The position numbers and the translations under genes were made by a program. 64,000 nucleotides of DNA from Tenacibaculum tangerinum (GTDB taxonomy: Bacteria > Bacteroidota > Bacteroidia > Flavobacteriales > Flavobacteriaceae): positions 918,501-982,500 of the forward strand of contig NZ_CP122539.1 in assembly GCF_029853675.1 (NCBI RefSeq). Direction: 5' to 3'. Shown in pieces: positions 61,753-64,000 of this stretch (position 1 is its first letter; each line of letters starts with the position of its first letter). The notes below the pieces were generated by a model. The model was not told where the DNA came from, did no database searches, and saw nothing but the letters and a program-made list of their open reading frames with translations.

Positions 61753-62520
61753 TTATTGATAGAACAACTTTCGAATACCAATAAAAACAAAAATCATTAC
61801 TGTGTAAACTAAAAAGAAAGGCAGAATAGAGGCTTTTAAACCTAATACAAGCATAGCTGCAATAATGAGGAGTTGGAAACCCAGACCAAAGGTAGAAACA
61901 CTCGTCATCAACCAATTGGGCAATACTGTTCCTTTATTTGCATTACTATCTAAGGCATAAATGGTTTTATCAAAAGCACCATAAAACAGTTTATACAAGC
62001 CAAAAAGGATATTCACATGCTGTTGCTTTTCTCCCTCTAATGCTAGGGGTGTTTTATTTTCAAACACACGACTGGTAGTATCGCCATGAAATTTATTTCT
62101 TAAAATAACATAGTAGTAATTATACAAGGTGCCTTGTAACTGTAAGCCTATAAATGCTAAAAGGCATATCCAAATGTTCGTATTAGAAATATACCAGATA
62201 GAAATAAAAAATAAAGCATTTAACAGAATGTCTGCTACAGAATCTAAATAACGACCTGTATACGATGGTTTTTGTTTTACGCGAGCCAATTCGCCATCAG
62301 CAGCATCTAAAATTGATTTAATAACTAGAAAGAATGCAGCTAACCAATAATAACATTTGATAATACAATAAATAGCAAGCAGACCAGATATGATAAATCC
62401 AATAGTAACGTGAATAGGGGTAACAGCAGTATTTTTTAATGCGTTGGCGATAACTTTAGCGACAGGTCTTCCATAGTCTGAAAGATCAATAAATTTATTC
62501 TCTTTGGGTAATTTGGACAT
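61753..62520 (-). CDS. CDP-alcohol phosphatidyltransferase family protein
   Basis: 255 residues with about six membrane helices. The family motif D-x2-DG-x2-AR-x8-G-x3-D-x3-D is complete: DAADGELARVKQKPSYTGRY then LDSVAD. These enzymes join a CDP-activated lipid to an alcohol (glycerol-3-phosphate, inositol, serine or others) in the inner membrane; the alcohol cannot be told. A TACCTTTG box lies 69 bases upstream. Confidence 0.9.
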   Translation of the reverse strand: MSKLPKENKFIDLSDYGRPVAKVIANALKNTAVTPIHVTIGFIISGLLAIYCIIKCYYWLAAFFLVIKSILDAADGELARVKQKPSYTGRYLDSVADILLNALFFISIWYISNTNIWICLLAFIGLQLQGTLYNYYYVILRNKFHGDTTSRVFENKTPLALEGEKQQHVNILFGLYKLFYGAFDKTIYALDSNANKGTVLPNWLMTSVSTFGLGFQLLIIAAMLVLGLKASILPFFLVYTVMIFVFIGIRKLFYQ

Positions 62521-62588
62521 ATAATTTTTTAGACGAAAGGTTTTGTCAAATTCAACAAACCATTAAGTATAACCGCATTTATGGATTT

Positions 62589-62596
62589 CAAAGGTA
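62589..62596 (-). promoter_or_regulatory. Bacteroidota -7 box (TACCTTTG) for the phosphatidyltransferase
   Basis: Perfect TAnnTTTG on the minus strand, 69 bases before the ATG at 62520. Confidence 0.5.
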
Positions 62597-62642
62597 CTAA
62601 TTTTCGGTTTAAAATTAACGAGTCAAGTAACTTTTATGGGGA

Positions 62643-63020
62643 TTAAGCGAATAATTTTTCAAGTCTAAAGAGGAAAAATTGAGTATCTCTTACCCCTCTT
62701 TGATTGGCTCTAAAGAGTTTTATCTTAGAGTTAAAAAATTCTGCATTTGCATTGGTATTTCTATTGTCAAAGAAATTCAACATCGTATCAAAATGATTTT
62801 TAATACTTTTAATTGATGTGTTGAAGTTTTTAAACTTTAATTTTTCTGTATCCACAAACCAATGTTCAAATTGTTTTTTAGCTTTTACTTTCTACTTTTC
62901 TTCATAGATACCTCTAAACTCTAAAGTGTGTTTATAAGCTCGTTCAATGTTTGGATAAAGGTTAAATAATAATTCTGCTCTTTGTGGAGTAACTACTTTT
63001 GTTGGTACAATTTTTACAAG
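62643..63020 (-). pseudogene. C-terminal remnant of a DDE transposase (ISL3/ISAon1-like)
   Basis: Minus-strand reading from about 63020: VPTKVVTPQRAELLFNLYPN, then AYKHTLEFRGIYEEK, a TAG at 62892-62894, then KVKAKKQFEHWF and FNTSIKSIKNHFDTMLNFFD, NANAEFFNSKIKLFRA. The tail ('N..AE.FN.KIK..R....G..D..FF.FRL') is the end of the DDE_Tnp_ISL3 fold. It has no N-terminus and carries a stop codon, so it is dead. Confidence 0.75.
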
Positions 63021-63043
63021 TCTATAAGTACTAAATTTGAATT

Positions 63044-63127
63044 ATGGAAAAACGAGTTCACAGTTATGAATTTAAGACGATGATTGTAGAATTGAAACAA
63101 TCAGGAATGAACATCCCCCCTTTGTAA
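63044..63127 (+). pseudogene. First 24 codons of an IS3-type OrfA helix-turn-helix, truncated
   Basis: MEKRVHSYEFKTMIVELKQS then GMN matches the N-terminus of IS3-family OrfA-like proteins, then breaks off. A TAAATTTG box (63032-63039) sits just ahead of the ATG. It abuts the opposing DDE remnant, so one IS landed in the other before both decayed. Confidence 0.6.
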
Positions 63128-63271
63128 GTAGTTACTCCACTAACCGTTGGCAAACATTTAAGACACTTAGTTATAGGTATTGACTTCTCCAAAAGTTAAA
63201 GCAATATTTACAGACATTAATTTAAAATGCAATATTATGAAAACTAAACTTTTGATTTTAATGATTTTTGA

Positions 63272-63436
63272 ATGAAATTTTTTACCGATGGAAAACCGAA
63301 TTATTGGTATGGAAGTAATGCAAAGGGAGAACGAGAGTTTTTTACTGCCAGAGGGGTACATCCTGAAACATTACGGGAGTTAAAACCTATTACGGAACAT
63401 ATTTTAGAAAAAGAAGGTTTTAGTATCGTAGAATGA
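63272..63436 (+). CDS. 54-residue fragment or small protein next to the rRNA operon
   Basis: ATG 63272 to TGA 63434-63436. MKFFTDGKPNYWYGSNAKGE continues REFFTARGVHPETLRELKPI and ends EKEGFSIVE. About 45 bases upstream, MKTKLLILMIFE-stop (from 63238) looks like a signal peptide in another frame. The pair reads like the two ends of a secreted or lipoprotein gene with the middle deleted, so this is likely a remnant, but an independent small gene is possible. Confidence 0.45.
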   Translation: MKFFTDGKPNYWYGSNAKGEREFFTARGVHPETLRELKPITEHILEKEGFSIVE

Positions 63437-63446
63437 GGGCATAAAA

Positions 63447-63475
63447 AAACCTCAATCTATTAAAGATTGAGGTTT
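63447..63475 (-). terminator. Terminator of the rRNA operon
   Basis: AAACCTCAATCT / AGATTGAGGTTT with a 5-base loop, 10 bases past the 5S end. On the minus strand it runs into a stretch of Ts. Confidence 0.8.
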
Positions 63476-63485
63476 GTTTTTAAAG

Positions 63486-63593
63486 AAAGGCGACGACCTA
63501 CTCTCCCACCAGTGGCAGTACCATCGGCGCTAATGGGCTTAACTTCTCTGTTCGGAATGGTAAGAGGTGAGCCCCATTGCGATAATCACCTTA
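63486..63593 (-). rRNA. rrf: 5S ribosomal RNA
   Basis: On the minus strand it reads GGTGATTATCGCAATGGGGC, then TCACCTCTTACCATTCCGAA, CAGAGAAGTTAAGCCCATTA and GGGAGAGTAGGTCGTCGCC. This matches Bacteroidota 5S, including the loop C CCGAACAGAGAAG block. Ends are approximate by a few bases. It is the last gene of an rrn operon transcribed leftward. Confidence 0.95.
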
Positions 63594-63747
63594 AGTTTTG
63601 AGTTGGAAAGTTTCTTGGTTTATAAAGTGTAAAAGTTATCTACTAACTTTTTAACTTTTAACTACCTAACTTTTCAACTGCAGCTCTTTCGCTGCTTATA
63701 AGTTAACATACTAGTAAAATCATATCATAAATCATCAAAGAGTTTCG

Positions 63748-63776
63748 CTCCCCCTTCCTTTACAAAAAAGGGGGAG
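63748..63776. other. Stable hairpin in the 23S-5S spacer
   Basis: CTCCCCCTT (63748-63756) pairs with AAGGGGGAG (63768-63776). Likely an RNA-processing stem of the rRNA precursor. Confidence 0.5.
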
Positions 63777-63785
63777 GCTTTATAC

Positions 63786-64000
63786 ATAAGCCTATGGGTT
63801 ATTAGTACTACTCGGCTACATACATTACTGCACTTACACCTATAGCCTATCAACGTGGTGATCTTCCACGACCCTTTAAAGAAATCTCATCTTGTGGTGG
63901 GTTTCGCGCTTATATGCTTTCAGCGCTTATCCCTTCCCGACGTAGCTACTCTGCAGTGCCCCTGGCGAGACAACAGATACACTAGAGGTCAGTCCAACTC
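63786..64000 (-). rRNA. rrl: 23S ribosomal RNA, 3' end (rest outside the window)
   Basis: The minus strand ends ...GTAGCCGAGTAGTACTAATA then ACCCATAGGCTTA, the conserved 23S 3' terminus, preceded by sequence like GCTGAAAGCATATAAGCGCG and AAACCCACC (helices 98-101). The start lies to the right of base 64000. Confidence 0.95.

Noticed and set aside
63593..63785. tRNA genes in the 23S-5S spacer
   Set aside because: No cloverleaf or CCA-type end was seen; the spacer has only a C/G-rich hairpin.

Overview
The window looks like chromosomal DNA of a marine-type member of the Flavobacteriaceae (Bacteroidota), possibly near Tenacibaculum or Polaribacter. The evidence is low GC content, many lipoprotein signals ending in Cys, a type IX secretion C-terminal domain, ABC-F/EF-G/DUF4252/DUF3667 families typical of the group, and repeated Bacteroidota -7 promoter boxes of the form TAnnTTTG in place of -10 boxes. 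The genus is a guess; the family is well supported.

Layout. 1-10.1 kb is an N-glycan catabolism locus: glycosylasparaginase (cut by the window edge), GH92 alpha-mannosidase, GH20 beta-hexosaminidase, CutC, a PNGase F-like amidase and GH2 beta-mannosidase. Together these could release an N-glycan from Asn and take apart its core. A TonB-dependent receptor follows (10.2-12.7 kb). 12.9-23.2 kb holds a T9SS-exported protein, fumC, metF and a two-gene metH. The metH operon is led by a SAM-I riboswitch, and a four-helix-bundle gene sits between the metH halves. 23.4-28.3 kb holds an EF-G paralogue with altered GTPase motifs and topoisomerase III.

28.3-36.9 kb is the accessory region and the main discovery candidate. 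It starts with an RHS remnant and a 23-bp tandem palindromic repeat. Then come six promoter-less, same-strand gene cassettes (29187 to about 35.9 kb), each followed by an attC-like imperfect hairpin. The first 9-10 bases of every cassette (GTT...) are the exact reverse complement of the R''-like box at that same cassette's own 3' end, even where the two halves of a given hairpin do not match each other. That is the footprint left by integron-style G/TT recombination. No integrase is visible, so this is an integrase-less cassette cluster. Cargo includes a PD-(D/E)XK-SIR2 fusion, an SMI1/KNR4 protein, an SMC/RecF-like ATPase, a small lipoprotein and two proteins I cannot place. The array ends in a half attC and is followed by a response regulator that has lost its N-terminus.

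37-58 kb is mostly core genome: ABC-F (YbiT-like), DEAD-box helicase with a structured leader, M1 aminopeptidase, an ECF sigma/anti-sigma/DUF4252 operon, S41 peptidase, sterol-desaturase-like protein, argS and lpd. Small accessory pieces are scattered through it: a broken IS200 transposase, an orphan double-glycine leader peptide, and an islet inserted at the 3' end of argS that is bounded by exact 48-bp repeats. 58.8-62.5 kb has an (alpha/alpha)6 glycosidase and a CDP-alcohol phosphatidyltransferase. The window closes with a mosaic of dead IS fragments, 5S rRNA and the 3' end of 23S rRNA, both on the minus strand.
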